The notes under the pieces are model-generated. The model saw only the letters and a list, made by a program, of their open reading frames with translations. It made no database searches and was not told where the DNA came from. This document shows positions 51,934 through 63,619 of a DNA stretch of 64,000 nt, in pieces (within the stretch, counting starts at the first letter, position 1; each line of letters begins with the position of its first letter). A program made the translations under genes and the position numbers. Location of the stretch: positions 7,738,327-7,802,326 of the forward strand of contig NC_064242.1 of NCBI RefSeq assembly GCF_023101765.2, read 5' to 3'. Origin of the DNA: Spodoptera frugiperda. Its lineage: Eukaryota > Arthropoda > Insecta > Lepidoptera > Noctuidae.

Positions 51934-52158
51934 CTATGTTTTGTTTTTTGCAATTACTTGACTGATGACATGTTTACAGAAGTCAAGTACTACATTTCTC
52001 GTCTTGGCCTTCTTCATATGCTCGTGAATGTCTTGTGGACTAAACTTTTGTCCTTCCAGGCGCTGTTCGACCTCATGTCTGGCACGCGCGTACACTGGAC
52101 ACGCGAATATCACGTGCGGGACAGTCTCTTCCAGGGCGGAGTCGCAGAGACACGATGG
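51934..52158 (-). pseudogene. non-LTR pol C-terminus, minus strand
   Basis: The minus-strand frame runs CLCDSALEETVPHVIFACPV, YARARHEVEQRLEGQKFSP, KTRNVVLDFCKHVISQV and stops at TAG. The C..C...H....C arrangement again marks the end of an R1-like pol, from a different subfamily than the plus-strand copies. Its upstream side is cut off exactly at the start of the long telomere-like array. Confidence 0.6.
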
Positions 52159-52955
52159 GTTAGGTTTGGGTTAGGTTTGGGTTAGGTTTGGGTTAGGTTT
52201 GGGTTAGGTTTGGGTTAGGTTTGGGTCAGGTTTGGGTTAGGTTTGGGTCAGGTTTGGGTTAGGTTTGGGTCAGGTTTGGGTTAGGTTTGGGTCAGGTTTG
52301 GGTTAGGTTTGGGTCAGGTTTGGGTTAGGTTTGGGTTAGGTTTGGGTTAGGTTTGGGTTAGGTTTGGGTTAGGTTTGGGTTAGGTTTGGGTTAGGTTTGG
52401 GTTAGGTTTGGGTTAGGTTTGGGTTAGGTTTGGGTTAGGTTTGGGTTAGATTTGGGTTAGGTTTGGGTTAGGTTTGGGTTAGGTTTGGGTTAGGTTTGGG
52501 TTAGGTTTGGGTTAGGTTTGGGTTAGGTTTGGGTTAGGTTTGGGTTAGGTTTGGGTTAGGTTTGGGTTAGGTTTGGGTTAGGTTTGGGTTAGGTTTGGGT
52601 TAGGTTTGGGTTAGGTTGGGTTAGGTTTGGGTTAGGGTTGGGTTAGGGTTGGGTTAGGTTTGGGTTAGGGTTGGGTTAGGTTTGGGTTAGGTTTGGGTTA
52701 GGTTTGGGTTAGGTTTGGGTTAGGTTTGGGTTAGGTTTGGGTTAGGTTTGGGTTAGGTTTGGGTTAGGTTTGGGTTAGGTTTGGGTTAGGTTTGGGTTAG
52801 GTTTGGGTTAGGTTTGGGTTAGGTTTGGGTTAGGTTTGGGTTAGGTTTGGGTTAGGTTTGGGTTAGGTTTGGGTTAGGTTTGGGTTAGGTTTGGGTTAGG
52901 TTTGGGTTAGGTTTGGGTTAGGTTTGGGTTAGGTTTGGGTTAGGTTTGGGTTAGT
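52157..52955 (+). repeat. telomere-like 11-mer array, main (about 72 units)
   Basis: About 800 bp of nearly perfect TTAGGTTTGGG. Each unit contains the insect telomere pentamer TTAGG and a G-richer hexamer. Five units carry TCAGG in place of TTAGG at exact 22-bp spacing (52,226; 52,248; 52,270; 52,292; 52,314). A few variants (TTAGGGTTGGG) occur near 52,630-52,680. The G-rich strand has GG/GGG runs spaced by three bases, suited to G-quadruplex folding. Confidence 0.97.
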
Positions 52956-53204
52956 TGGTTAGTTGGTATATTATTTCGGCAATTCGCACGTGCCTAATCT
53001 AGACTAGGATATCTAAAAACTAATTTGTGTTGACGAACAATGTAACAATAGACCATTTGAAATGTAATGTAATGTTCATTAAAGTAAAATAGTACACTAG
53101 GTACTAATTTTAATTTTCATTAAGTAGTGTGTTAATAGAATGTCAGGATATAAGTAATATATGTCTCGGGCTCAATTTCCGCACAATATTTTGTGTTGTG
53201 TATG

Positions 53205-53415
53205 ATTATGTATAGGTAAACCCACTGAATATCAAGGAGAAGGTCCTTTTTAATTTATGACGGGGGGAAACATTCAAAAGGGACCTAGCTTTTTGAGGAT
53301 AAAAGACTAGGGAGTGTGGGCTTTTTACCTCATTAAAACCATCCCGGTGGCCACCCTCTGCACCTGTAGGGGGCACCGAGTCCTCTAAGTAGACCTGCTC
53401 CGGAGTCCCCATTCA
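53205..53415. repeat. dispersed repeat, GAGTGTGGGCTTTTTACC type
   Basis: Contains 'agggagtgtgggctttttac', 'aaaaccatcccggtggcc', 'gggggcaccgagtcctc' and 'ctgctccggagtcccc'. It is bounded by two copies of 'aggagaaggtccTtttt/agtgg' (53,235 and 53,415). The 68-residue minus-strand frame is not a credible gene. Confidence 0.45.
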
Positions 53416-53711
53416 GGAGAAGGTCCTAGTGGAAGTTCGAAAAGATTAAAACAACTGGATTTTATATTACGGTTAAGTACCTACGTCATAGTCTTACGAA
53501 TTGATGCAAACTTCTTTATCCGATTTGTTCATCGATAGATCATAAATATCTACAATGGGCAATAAATTACAGTAGGTACCATCTTAACTTTTTTAATGAC
53601 TATATCTCCTTGGTAAATAAAATAAATAATAATTATTAATCATCTGATAAATAATAGCGATTTTTCCGACCTTGTTTAGTGCGGAAAAACGTTCATAGCA
53701 AATGATTTTAA

Positions 53712-53830
53712 CCGCCGTACTCAGAGTCATTTAATGGTTAACATAACTCAGTCCTTATTGATTGTTTTCGGAACAAAATCGTTACTAAGGAATAGTTTGA
53801 GTAATCATTAAATGTCTCTGAGTATGGCAG
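53712..53830. mobile_element. 119-bp MITE with TAA duplication
   Basis: Inverted ends CCGCCGTACTCAGAGTCATT and the complement of CTGCCATACTCAGAGACATT, flanked by TAA on both sides (53,709-53,711 and 53,831-53,833). The 3-bp duplication suggests the PIF/Harbinger group. A deleted relative is at 21,996-22,054. Confidence 0.65.
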
Positions 53831-55280
53831 TAAGTTCGATTTCTTTAGTGATGATTCTAGAGATTCTATGAAATTCTGGAAGGAGGATGGAAATACTGGT
53901 CCCACCTTCCAATAGATATGTGTGTTACATCATTGCTCAAAATTACCTATCCAATAATATCTTTGGCCTGGAATCTCTGGCCTTGGACTTTGGACCTTTC
54001 CGACAACTTCTCAGTAGAATTACACCAGATTGCAATAAGTGTAATGTCCTTATAAACACGGTCAAAGAGTAGGAACAGTTCGAATGATAAACAAGTATGA
54101 TAAATGATAAATTGTACCTATATTCATATATTGTACCTAAATAATATAATGTTGTTTTCTGGAAAGTGTGTTATTATTTTGCATTTAGGTAACTGATATT
54201 ATTTAACATCATCTTTAATGTAAGGGAATTTCCGCCTTAAATTTCTTTACCGCCTCCATTTTTTTAAGTCAGTTAATAACCCTATATGTAACCTTCTCCT
54301 AAATATCAAAAAGACTATGCTGAAAACCGCATACAAATGAATTCAGCCAAACGCGAGATAATCACGTACAAATATTCATAAGCTAAGAAGTTTTGTTTGA
54401 AGTCTGTTAAAAATAATATACTTAACAATAGGTACAACAGATTGTTAGTTTTCATTCCGCTTATAGATGTATTTTCAGCATACGGTGTGCAGCACCGCCC
54501 TCTATCAATCTACTGTATTGTTAGGGTAGCATGGATTTCCGCAAAGTAACGCCTGATTCTATTCTATATAAAATAATATGGAAGTACACCTAATTGAGTA
54601 GCGGAAAGACAATGATTTGTTAGCTCCACTCATTTTACCTTATCTTCTATTTATATTTATAAATATCTAGTTAATAGTCCATTTCTTATTTTATCAATAA
54701 TTTATTGACAAACTTCCTTGTCGGTTCTAAGGTCGTAAGTCTGTCAAACAAACAAATGATCGCGGCCCCGATTCCGGGTTGGACAAAAAATCATTGAACT
54801 TTATAATTTTTCAATAGTGACAACATACAGTTTAGATGAGAATATTAGAAGATACTTAACATAACTGAAGAAGTGTGAGAGTGACTATTTCTTTGTACAA
54901 AGGTTGTTTTAGTGTTACGTTTTCCGATACCAACCCTAAACATCATTTCTTCCACTCGATTGCGTCTTACTTAAGTATAACTTAAGATTAAGACATAAAA
55001 ACTGTGTAATAAGACATTTTATGTTCATTAGACGTTAAGTGTTCACTATTTTACGTACAAATTGACCATGGCCTAGTCTGACTTTATACAAGAATTTTCC
55101 GATAATATGGACAAATGTACTATAATACTAGTTTGTTTTAGCATAATTTATTGGTAAACAATATTATACTAAATTACAATTGACTAAGTTGGCGGTCGAC
55201 CATCCACACATCATACCACAGGGAAAACATGGTGGTGGCGAAAAAACAAAATCGTATGGTAAACCCATAGGATTTTGTCA

Positions 55281-55404
55281 AACCTAACCCAAACCTAACC
55301 CAAACCTAACCCAAACCTAACCCAAACCTAACCCAAACCTAACCCAAACCTAACCCAAACCTAACCCAAACCTAACCCAAACCTAACCCAAACCTAACCC
55401 AAAC
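55281..55404 (-). repeat. telomere-like 11-mer array, inverted
   Basis: About eleven units of CCTAACCCAAA, i.e. the main unit on the minus strand. It directly abuts the poly(A) end (T-run on plus) of the inverted R1-like copy at 55,405-55,853. Confidence 0.95.
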
Positions 55405-55853
55405 CTTTTTTTTTGTCGTGGTGAAATCCTCATGGACTTCCTCTGGCCGGGGAAAGGCGGAGGGGTCTCTTACCGGCTAAAACCCCCCGGTGTCTACTCA
55501 GCACGTGATCGTGGGGGCCGCGAGAGTTCAGATTCTTCCGCAGCCCCACATCACATGTCGGCCAGGTCCGTCCTGACCTCATCTCTTGCACGGGGTAGGT
55601 AAGTTTGGGTTACCCCGCGCATCGTCTCGGAGGCGCGCGCCGACACCCGTGCACGCCATCACCTCGGGTCTATGGAATAGCGGGCGACTTCCCCAAGTCC
55701 CGCGCCCCTGGACGCATTTATGGCGGCTGGAATTGGGCGTTGTCCGCCCTTCTCCTGCGCCCGGTGAGCCTACTGCGGGCGGGGAAGGGAGTCGAGGTCT
55801 CCCTCTCCCGCTCCGCAGTTTCCTTCTGTGACAATATCACGTCAAACCTAACC
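55405..55853 (-). mobile_element. R1-like 3' end inserted in telomere-like array
   Basis: Minus-strand copy of the pol end and 3' UTR seen at 50,119-50,680, but with a poly(A) tail of nine. On its 5' side (55,846-55,860) the sequence is again telomere-like ('aaacctaaccc'), and on its 3' side the 11-mer array follows. The element therefore sits inside TTAGG-type sequence, as telomere-specific TRAS/SART retrotransposons do. It is 5'-truncated. Confidence 0.65.
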
Positions 55854-56368
55854 CTTTAACCGCTCAGTTAAATATCAATTATCATGCACCAAGCGCGGGG
55901 CTACTAATCGAAATAATTATATCAACACTAAATAAGGAAGAGCGATCGTGTAAGAGTGAGCATTTTCTCTGTCGCAGTAATACGGTATGAGTGGCAGGGA
56001 TATGGAAATATCCGTCGCATATTAGTGACACAGTTGGCTATAGGGTTAATGTTATGTGAAAGAGACTTCAAAAAAACTCTGTTTAATTCAGTCTCTAAAA
56101 TGAGAAAGTTATGGTATCCACTCGCACAGCTCGTTCCAAATTGTAGATTCCTATGTAGAAGAAATTAAAGTATACCAGTGCAATCTACCATTTAATAGAA
56201 ACAATCATTTCTTAACGAAGATTTTATTGTTATATTGCTGCCAACACATAGCTCTACCTATGTGTTACGAAGAGGGCTCTCGCCCAATGTATCGCCAAGA
56301 CCTTCCTCCGACATACTTATAAAAACTGAATGAAATTCGTAAACTGTTTGATTCCCTTTCTTTCTCAA

Positions 56369-56498
56369 GCCTACTCGTTGGTCGAGTGATCGCTAATGCG
56401 TCTGCCGTACAAGGGGTCTTGGGTTCGATTCTTGGGTCGGACAAAGTATTGCTGGGCTTTTTTCGGTTTTTCGAAAATTTCTCAGTAGCAGCACGGAG
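56369..56498 (+). mobile_element. tRNA-derived SINE, cut by hAT left end
   Basis: A-box-like 'tggtcgagtgatcgc' and B-box 'gggttcgattc' are followed by the SINE body 'aaagtattgctgggctttt', 'ttcgaaaatttctcagtag' and 'cagcacggag'. The sequence then stops at the second hAT left end. The expected remainder of the SINE is missing from the other side. Confidence 0.75.
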
Positions 56499-56689
56499 CA
56501 GTGGCGTAGCGTAGTGGGGGCGGCAGGGGCGGCCCGCCCCGGGCGGCACTTTTTAGGGGGCGGCAAATTTTAAACAATAAATAATAAAAATATTTTGTAA
56601 ATATTTCAACCATTTTATATTTTTTTCGCAACTAGAGATCGGAGAAAGTAGTGATAGTGGGGATGGAACCTTTAACGAGTGGTCCTGCC
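56499..56689 (+). repeat. second copy of hAT left end
   Basis: A 191-bp segment identical to 49,467-49,660 except for one 4-bp deletion and one extra T. It includes the terminal CAGTGGCGTAGCG and the gag-derived part, and ends at the shared word GGTCCTGCC. The preceding eight bases are GCACGGAG, not AATAGAGA. Confidence 0.9.
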
Positions 56690-58556
56690 ACGAGAGGGAA
56701 CCTTTAGATAGAGTCGACTGTACAAATTTGGACCGAATAAAATGAGCTTACTCTTTAGGCGTAGTCCCGAAATCATGGAAGACGGCCTTGGTCCATCCGA
56801 TCCCTAAACAAAAACCGGCCAAGTGCGAGTCGGACTCGCCCATGAAGGATTCCGTAACAGCAAGTAGATGACATAATATAAAAGTTGTAAAATAACTTGG
56901 TTTTACATAGTGTTTGTATGAACGACGAACGAAGTTATATTTGCGGTTTTTGAAAATGTTTTATTTCTTAAAAACTAATAATGATATCTGGTTCAAACCA
57001 ATTTTCGTTGTTAGTTTCTATTGAAATCTACAGCATATATTTATTTTTGTTTTCTCCTTCTCTTATTTTAAAAGTTAGAGGGGGGGACACTCATTTTTCC
57101 ACTTTAGAAGCACAGTCTAACTTTCAAACGGTTAATTTTGACGAAAAATGGTTTTAAGAACCTTAATGTCTTTTTTAAAGACCTATCCATAGACACCCAT
57201 TATGGATATGTTAGCTGAAATTTTTTTTTTTTAATCAGTTCCATGTATGGAGTGCCCCCTTTTAATTTTTAAATTTATTAATTTTTATTCAAAATTCGAA
57301 TAGCGGTTACCGAAATACATCAACCTTCAAAGTTTTAACTATGTAGGCCCAACAGTTTCGGAAATAAATGGCTTTGACATACGGACGGACGGACGGACGG
57401 ACGGACGGACAGACAGACAGACAGACAGACATGACAAATCTATAAGGGTTCCGTTTTTTGCCATTTGGCTACGGAACCCTAGAAAGGTGATAGAATAAAT
57501 CCGTCCAACTACAGACCGATAGCCATAACTTCCCTCTTTTCGAAAATCCATTATTAACTGCCCGCTCTTGCGGTACCTAGAGGATCACCAGCTACTCAGT
57601 GACCAGCAATACGGTTTTCGTAAAGGTCGATGGGCTGGGGATCTTCTGGTTTACCTGACACACCGTTGGGCACAGGCGATCGAATCTAAGGGGGAAGCGT
57701 TGGTAGTTAGCTTGGACGTGGCGAAAGCCTTCGACCGGGTTTGGCATAAAGCGCTTCTTTGGAAGCTTTCTTCCTATGGTCTTCCCGAGAAATTGTGCGA
57801 ATGGGTCTACTGCTTACTTGCAGACAGAAGCATTAAGGTCGTTGTCGACGGGGAATGCTCCGACTCTCTGTCTGTAAACGCAGGTGTCCCTCAAGGCTGC
57901 GTGCTATCACCTACCTTGTTCCTCCTCCATATCAATGATATGTTGCAAATCAGCAGCATTCATTGTTATGCGGATGACAGTACAGGTGATGCCTATTATA
58001 CCGGCCGCGCTAACATTTCCGAAACAGACTTGTGTCCGAAAACGAGACTTCTTTGCGGAGAATCTCAGATTGGGGTGAACTTAATTTGTTCCAGTTTAAC
58101 CCTACTAAGACACAGGTCGGCGTGTTTAGCCTGGTATTAGAATTGGGATACTTGGCATCAACATTTCGAGCGACGTCCATATCCGTGGCCATCTAGAGGA
58201 TAAGGCTAAATTATCCTCGAAAAATCTTGGTGTGCTCAACAGATCAAGGCAGTATTTCACTCCAGCCCATCGCCTGCTTCTATATAAGGCGCAGGTTCGG
58301 CCCCATATGGAATACTAGTCTCATCTGTGGGCGGGGGCACCACAGTACCAGGTTCATCCTTTGGACCGCGTTCAGCGGCGTGCGAATCGGATTGTTGAGT
58401 GGCAGGAAATTTAAAACCGACTTGACATTTTGGCAATGCGTAGAGATGTAGCTTCGTTGTACATTATATCGCCTATACCACGTGGAGTGTTCTGATTCAT
58501 GACTATTCTCGCCGAAAAGTTCTCTATTATGAATTTATGTAATGTGTAGTATACAT
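56690..58556 (+). pseudogene. jockey-like reverse transcriptase, decayed
   Basis: Pieces of a jockey-clade pol: VPKSWKTALVHPIPK before the insert, then NPSNYRPIAITSLFSKI, LLSDQQYGFRKGRWAGDLL, VVSLDVAKAFDRVWHKALL, AGVPQGCVLSPTLF and YADDST. The catalytic Asp in DVAKAF and the YADD pair are intact in 57,568-57,990. After about 58,010 the frame shifts repeatedly; GVLNRSRQYFTPAHRLLLYK and AQVRPHMEY can still be read in another frame. It is 5'-truncated, has no poly(A), and is interrupted by the Helitron-like insert at 56,809-57,482, so it is inactive. Confidence 0.85.
56809..57482. mobile_element. Helitron-like non-autonomous element
   Basis: About 670 bp inserted in the jockey RT frame between IPK and GDRINPSN. 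It starts at 'aaaaaccggccaagtgcgag' (the abundant moth repeat 'gtgcgagtcggactcgc'), contains a (GGAC)n/(AGAC)n microsatellite at about 57,382-57,430, and ends with the inverted pair 'agggttccgt' / 'acggaaccct' and CTAG. A CTRR end preceded by a hairpin and no long target duplication fit a Helitron, but the flanking A/T rule is not clearly met. Confidence 0.55.
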
Positions 58557-58633
58557 TAAATTAAAATACTTAAATAAGGGGGCGGCAAAATTGTCTTCCG
58601 CCCCGGGCGGCCGACACTCACGCTACGACACTG

Positions 58634-58641
58634 AATAGAGA
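58634..58641 (+). repeat. hAT target-site duplication, right
   Basis: AATAGAGA, identical to 49,459-49,466. Confidence 0.85.
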
Positions 58642-58695
58642 GTGAGCTGAATGGCCACATACTGGGTACAATTCCAGATTTTCGTGCTGTTATGG
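58634..58695 (-). mobile_element. SINE 5' portion, split by hAT
   Basis: The minus strand reads 'cagcacgaaaatctggaatt', 'gtacccagtatgtggcc' and 'cagctcactctctatt', the middle of the same SINE family as at 56,369. It continues at 49,466 once the hAT insertion is removed. Confidence 0.65.
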
Positions 58696-59518
58696 ATAGG
58701 ATAATCTTTATTTTTTTTATAACCATAGGTGTACCTAATATAATATTAATAGCAATTATTTGGGTTGCTGCGTAGATAAAAAGACTACACTGCCAAAAAA
58801 TACCGAGCAAAATTAATATTAGTAATTTATTGCATGCATAAAAATTAAGGGTTTTTAAATCGTAAGGTTTTTTAATCGTCGAATGTAGGTACTTACAGAT
58901 TTTCACTTATAGAATGTGTGATTTCTAAAGAAGTTTTGGGTTAGTATAAGCTACGGTAGGTGAGTTAGTTAGTTCCTCATGAAATTAACGGATTAAAGGT
59001 TTATTAATTAGACTATTTAGATGAGATTTTCAAAATTCCTTCAGGTTATATTGTTTAAGTATTGTTTTATAAGAAAACAAACATGAAATGAGATAATTTC
59101 TACTTACAGGTTTTATGGAGTTGCTATTCAAAGAAATGTTATTAGGTATGTATTCTCAACAAAACTTATTACTTTATGCTGATTTTTAGTTTTGTTAATT
59201 CTTATATTATTTCTTATCTCTCATATCGTATAAATGGAAAGGATTTTATACAAAGATATTTTTAAAGCATTTTTTATATATTTGCGTCCTGATAAAACAG
59301 ATGTTTATTATGTTGACCATGTCAATTACTGTGATAATTTATTTTAGGAATATTTTAAAATAAACAAATAACACTATTTAAGTTACTCTTACTTGAAGCT
59401 TCACCATTTGTGTAGAAATGTACCCTATAAACGTCTCTAGTAACCCATCCACCTATTGTTGGAATTAAAATAAAATTAAAATGGGAAGGAATTGTAAAAT
59501 AATTAATAAATATTATAT

Positions 59519-59697
59519 GACTAGCAAATTCGGCGAACTCCGTTTCGCCACCAATGTTAAATTTTTCCCGAATTTTCTATGCTATAAACCTCACGGAGCC
59601 CGAGACCTTTCCAACAAATCCTAAACCGTGGAAATCGGTTCGTGCGTTCTGGAGTTATAGCATCAGGAAGGAAAACCCGACTTATTTTTATATAATA
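59519..59697. repeat. common moth interspersed repeat
   Basis: Words 'gcaaattcggcgaactccg', 'tttcgccaccaatgtta', 'acctcacggagcccgagac', 'accgtggaaatcggttcg' and 'ttctggagttatagcatc' identify an abundant lepidopteran element that I believe is non-autonomous; its class is uncertain. Confidence 0.6.
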
Positions 59698-60316
59698 GAT
59701 TGTCATTACACTACTTGAACATGTACAGGCTTTAGAACAAGTGCCCGAGTAGGTAATCTAATGGAGACCCGAAAAAGTGAGAGAATTATCTTATAAAACA
59801 GTGAATCCGGAACGTTCATGACATCGTATTGAATGATACATATATACTTTACCAACAGACATCCACGTTACAACAATTTATGACATGGTACATACTGTAA
59901 AATATAAGAAACTACCTAAGTAGGTATCTACTGATAATACGCAGACAGCCTTTATTGCATGTGACTTGACAAAATAATATTATAAAAAAATGCGCAATCA
60001 TACTTGTATACTTAATAAAAACTCATAAATTTACACGGACATGAATAGGTAAAAGGATGGATTTTCCGAAAATTCAAAAAATCCAATTAATGCTAATTTC
60101 ACTTGTCTGATACATTCATAGATATGGTAATTCCATCCTTATCTACATCGAACAAGTGTATGATGTTACAGAAAGGATATTTGAATTTAATACTTAAGTA
60201 CTCAACTTACATTGTAAGACAAATAAATATTTAGATTTCTTTTACGATATTATCTATAACAGTTACCTTCATTAAGTAGTTTATTGAGTACTTGTAGTGT
60301 TCGTCTGTTTATGTTA

Positions 60317-60508
60317 GGGCCTATGCACGCCACGTTTTTTAAACGCGCCGTCGACGCGCGTTTGTAGCGATACAGACGCGCCGGTGCCATGCGTTGGTAT
60401 TGATACAAACGACAACAAACTGCTCTGCAGGATAAAAACGCACCAGCGACACGCGTTCCCAAAACGCGCGTCGACGGCGCGTTTAAAAAACATGGTGTGC
60501 ATAGGCCA
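60317..60508. mobile_element. 192-bp PIF/Harbinger-type MITE
   Basis: Inverted ends of about 46 bp with about two mismatches (GGCCTATGCACGCCACG on the left, its near-complement on the right), continuing through AAACGCGCCGTCGACGCGCG. TTA flanks both sides (60,314-60,316 and 60,509-60,511). GC-rich open frames on the minus strand inside it are by-products. Confidence 0.8.
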
Positions 60509-61559
60509 TTAAATGCTAACTTATCGCCTCCTAACGATCTAATAATCTATTGTCTTTTCATTATACAAATGGTCGTTTGATGATGTTTCCAATCAAGTTC
60601 CTAATTCCTAACTGAATAGTGGCACCTGTTAAAAGTAATACGTAAACCAAATACCATCACTTTGCTATAAAGACCAATGACAATATAAATAACCTTCATG
60701 TTCTTTTATCTGAGTACCTATTAGTAGTAGGTATCTTTATTTCTTTCTTTTGCCTTTTTTCTAACTAGGTCTAGGTGAACAGTTTCTTCATCAGATTCAG
60801 TCGTATACTTACGTAGGTGTTGATCGGATATAAAGAGTTCTAAAATGTTTATAATGTTATTCATTCACATACAAACCGTAGAAGAAAAGTTCAAGTTTAA
60901 AATAGTGGTGTTTAAGCCGTAAATAGACTACTGTCTATGTTGTAAGTTGAAGTATACGATCTTTGTTTAAAACCGTGACAATATTTCATAACTGCGCGGT
61001 TCTAAATTGTGCGAAACGTGACGTGTTTCGGGTACCGAAGAAGGCTTTAGAGTTCAACGTGCATGGAAAAGATGCATGTCTAATGAACAGTCATTGTATA
61101 TACATACTATAAATTATCCATGAAATCTCGGGTATTTGTTCTGAACTTGTATAAATGACTATTGTAATATTTTACTTACGTTATTCTCCAGTAGTAGACT
61201 GTATAAAATTGGCGTACCGCAGGGTCCAGTTTTGGCTCCAACTTAAGTTGCAAATATAAATTTTGCTATTGAAACGTACGTAGGTGCCCGTCTAAAATAC
61301 ACGTTGAATCTTTCATAAATAATCTAAAATTAGTAATATATAATACACTCATCCATATATTATATAATCCCATTCCACACATGCATTGAAACAATGTAAG
61401 GTTGTTTAAGTATATAGGCTTACTTTTCAAGATAACTATTTAAGCTGGTAATCTAATAGTGCGTCTGTGTGTGATAAATATATAATATTTTATATGATAA
61501 CTGTGCCACCACACATTACCATGTGATTATGGCGTGAGTGTACATCAATCTCAAAGAAA

Positions 61560-61674
61560 AGAAGGACGGTCTGAATGTTATCGACGACCGAGTGACAAAA
61601 GAAACATTATTATGTATCATTAAGTGAGTGCAAGGAACTGCCAAATACATTGTATGCGTAAATGTACAATTAAG
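61560..61674 (+). other. presumed 5' UTR exon of SLC22 paralogue 2
   Basis: A strong donor, TTAAG|GTGAGT, at 61,674 would pair with the acceptor TTTCCAG at 61,743-61,749 to give a 75-base intron just upstream of the start codon. The exon's own start is not defined. Confidence 0.4.
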
Positions 61675-61757
61675 GTGAGTGAGACAAATTCTACAATAAA
61701 TAATGTGTAATATAAAGCATTAAATTGAAGACAGTGGTATTGTTTCCAGTAAGAAAA

Positions 61758-63368
61758 ATGGACGAAGATCTTATAGAAACGGCGATTGGACGATTTGGAA
61801 AATACCAAACATGGATTTTGTTTTTAATAACGGTGGGGAGGATTCCAGCAGAATACCAATTAAATAATGTAGTGTTTATTATACCTTATGTGGATTACAA
61901 GTGCTTAGACAATAATGTGACCAATTACTGTCCATGTGAAAACCCGGAATATGACACAAGTACCATTGTAAGCTCGGTGACGACAGAATGGAACCTTATT
62001 TGCAACAGGACATATTTGGCAAGTTTAGCACAGTCGATGCTGCAAGTTGGAATATTAGCAGGCAGCTTACTTTATGGATATTTTTCTGACAGGTACTTAA
62101 TATGTATTATTTATTCACATTGATTTCATTAGTTAAATTAATCCTCATTTTTTTCAAATTATTTTATCAATACATGTTTTCCGTTTCAGATGTGGTCGAA
62201 AATCAGTTGTAGTGATATCAATATTCTCGGAAGCAGTATTCGTTATAATCTCTGCATTTGTGCCATATTTCTGGATGTTTTTGGTCTGCCGCTTCTTGAT
62301 TGGTGCATCTCTTGGTGGAGTGATGCTGTGTTGCTATATACTACTTATTGAATTGTGTGGAAAATCATTTAGGCCATACGCATCAGGCCTTTCAGAACTG
62401 CCGTATATTCTCTCTTATTTTGCTCTTCCCGTCAAAGCATACTTTTTTAGAGACTGGAGGAATTTGCAGTTGGTAACCGCAGTACCGTGGGTCATAACTA
62501 TTGGGTACTTCTGGTTAATGCCTGAGTCGCCACGCTGGTTGATCACAGTGGGACGAAAGAAGGAAGCTATTGAAACTCTCACCTATATTGCTAAAAAGTA
62601 AGTTCCTCATATTCATGTACTGCGTACTTATTTTGGGATCATTAGAAATTATCATTAATCTTGTTACGTTTCCTTTCCAGAAATGGTATGCCAACCAATA
62701 ACATCGAAGGTATTGTTGAAAAACTGGAATTAGAAATCAAGAACCAACACAAGACTGGTAACTTTATAGATCTCTTCAGAACACCAAAAGTTAGAGCTTA
62801 TACGTTAATAGCAGCATTTGTTTGGATGTTTTGTTCACACACTTTCTTCGGGATCAATCAGTACATAGGACGACTGCAAGGAAATATTTATATAAACGTC
62901 CTCCTGTCAGCAGCGTGCCTTACTCCAGGTTTAATTATAGTAGTATTGACTAACCTTTATTTGAAACGAAGAATAAGTGTTATATCTAGTTTTGCTACCG
63001 CATCCTTATCTTTATTAATATTTATTGTCATTCCTAGTGATATTAGAGTAGCAACATTAGTATTTGCTATAATAGGTCTGACAGCTGCTTACATGGCTTT
63101 CGTCCAAATATATTTATATTCATCGGAAGTTTTTCCGACTGTTATTAGAAATTCAGCGATTGGTTTTGCCTCGATGTTTGCTAGATTTGGAGGTTTTATT
63201 GCGCCTTTTGTAGTAAATATTGGTATAGAGTGGGTGTCTATTCTTATATTTAGTGGTGTAGCCCTCGCTGCCGCAATACTATGTTATTTTCTTCCTGAAA
63301 CTAAATCAATTACTCTGCCCAACACAATCGAGCAAAGAGAGAAGTCGAACGAATATGTGGATAGTTAG
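61758..63368 (+). CDS. SLC22-like organic ion transporter, paralogue 2
   Basis: Three coding exons: 61758-62092, 62190-62597 and 62681-63368, GT-AG, total 476 aa. The start MDEDLIETAIGRFGKYQ aligns with the LTKAIGALGKWQ region of paralogue 1, which supports the chosen ATG just after the acceptor. TM1 covers about residues 18-42. The Cys-containing extracellular loop ends with TEWNLICNRTYL. GYFSDRCGRKS is the MFS loop motif, MPESPRWLI marks the end of the N-terminal half, NFIDLFRTPKVRAYTLIA opens the second half, and SSEVFPTVIRNSAIGFASM is the SLC22 C-terminal signature. The first two splice positions match paralogue 1, but the intron at 47,610-48,481 of that gene is absent here. Predicted plasma-membrane carrier, substrate unknown. 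Confidence 0.93.
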
Positions 63369-63601
63369 CTAAGTAGTGTTCAGTTTTTAATTTCGCTTAA
63401 GTATAGTTTGAGAATAAGTATTAAGTACCTGTTCGAATTCTAGTAGATTCATATTTTTTAAAATAAGTATATTTTATGAAATAGTTATAAAATTGTTTTG
63501 GTTGTATGTTGATGAACATCGATGAGTTCCATCATTGTATATAATGTTTTTAAATAATAATTGAACATTTAAACTAATCTAAATTTGTATAATGTTCTTA
63601 T

Positions 63602-63616
63602 AATAAAATTAATAAA
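63602..63616 (+). terminator. poly(A) signals, SLC22 paralogue 2
   Basis: Two AATAAA hexamers (63,602-63,607 and 63,611-63,616), about 235 bases after the stop. Confidence 0.6.
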
Positions 63617-63619
63617 CAT

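Larger units (their letters stand above)
52960..55275. other. AT-rich interior of composite element
   Basis: No gene. It holds the repeats at 53,205 and 53,712, a B-box-like scrap at about 54,760-54,785 ('ccccgattccgggttgg'), and unique-looking AT-rich DNA. Confidence 0.5.
49467..58633. mobile_element. composite hAT-type element, 9.2 kb
   Basis: The ends are imperfect inverted repeats: CAGTGGCGTAGCGT on the left and the complement of CAGTGTCGTAGCGT on the right. Subterminal GGGCGGC/GCCGCCC-rich sequence occurs at both ends, and perfect 8-bp duplications flank the element. Removing it restores a continuous minus-strand SINE. No hAT transposase frame is visible, so it is non-autonomous. The interior is a stack of retroelement remnants, telomere-like arrays and a second copy of the left end, described in separate entries. 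It lies between the two SLC22 paralogues. Confidence 0.8.
58700..61540. other. intergenic DNA before second SLC22 gene
   Basis: No supported gene. It holds the repeats at 59,519 and 60,317 and AT-rich sequence; small frames are not credible. Confidence 0.5.
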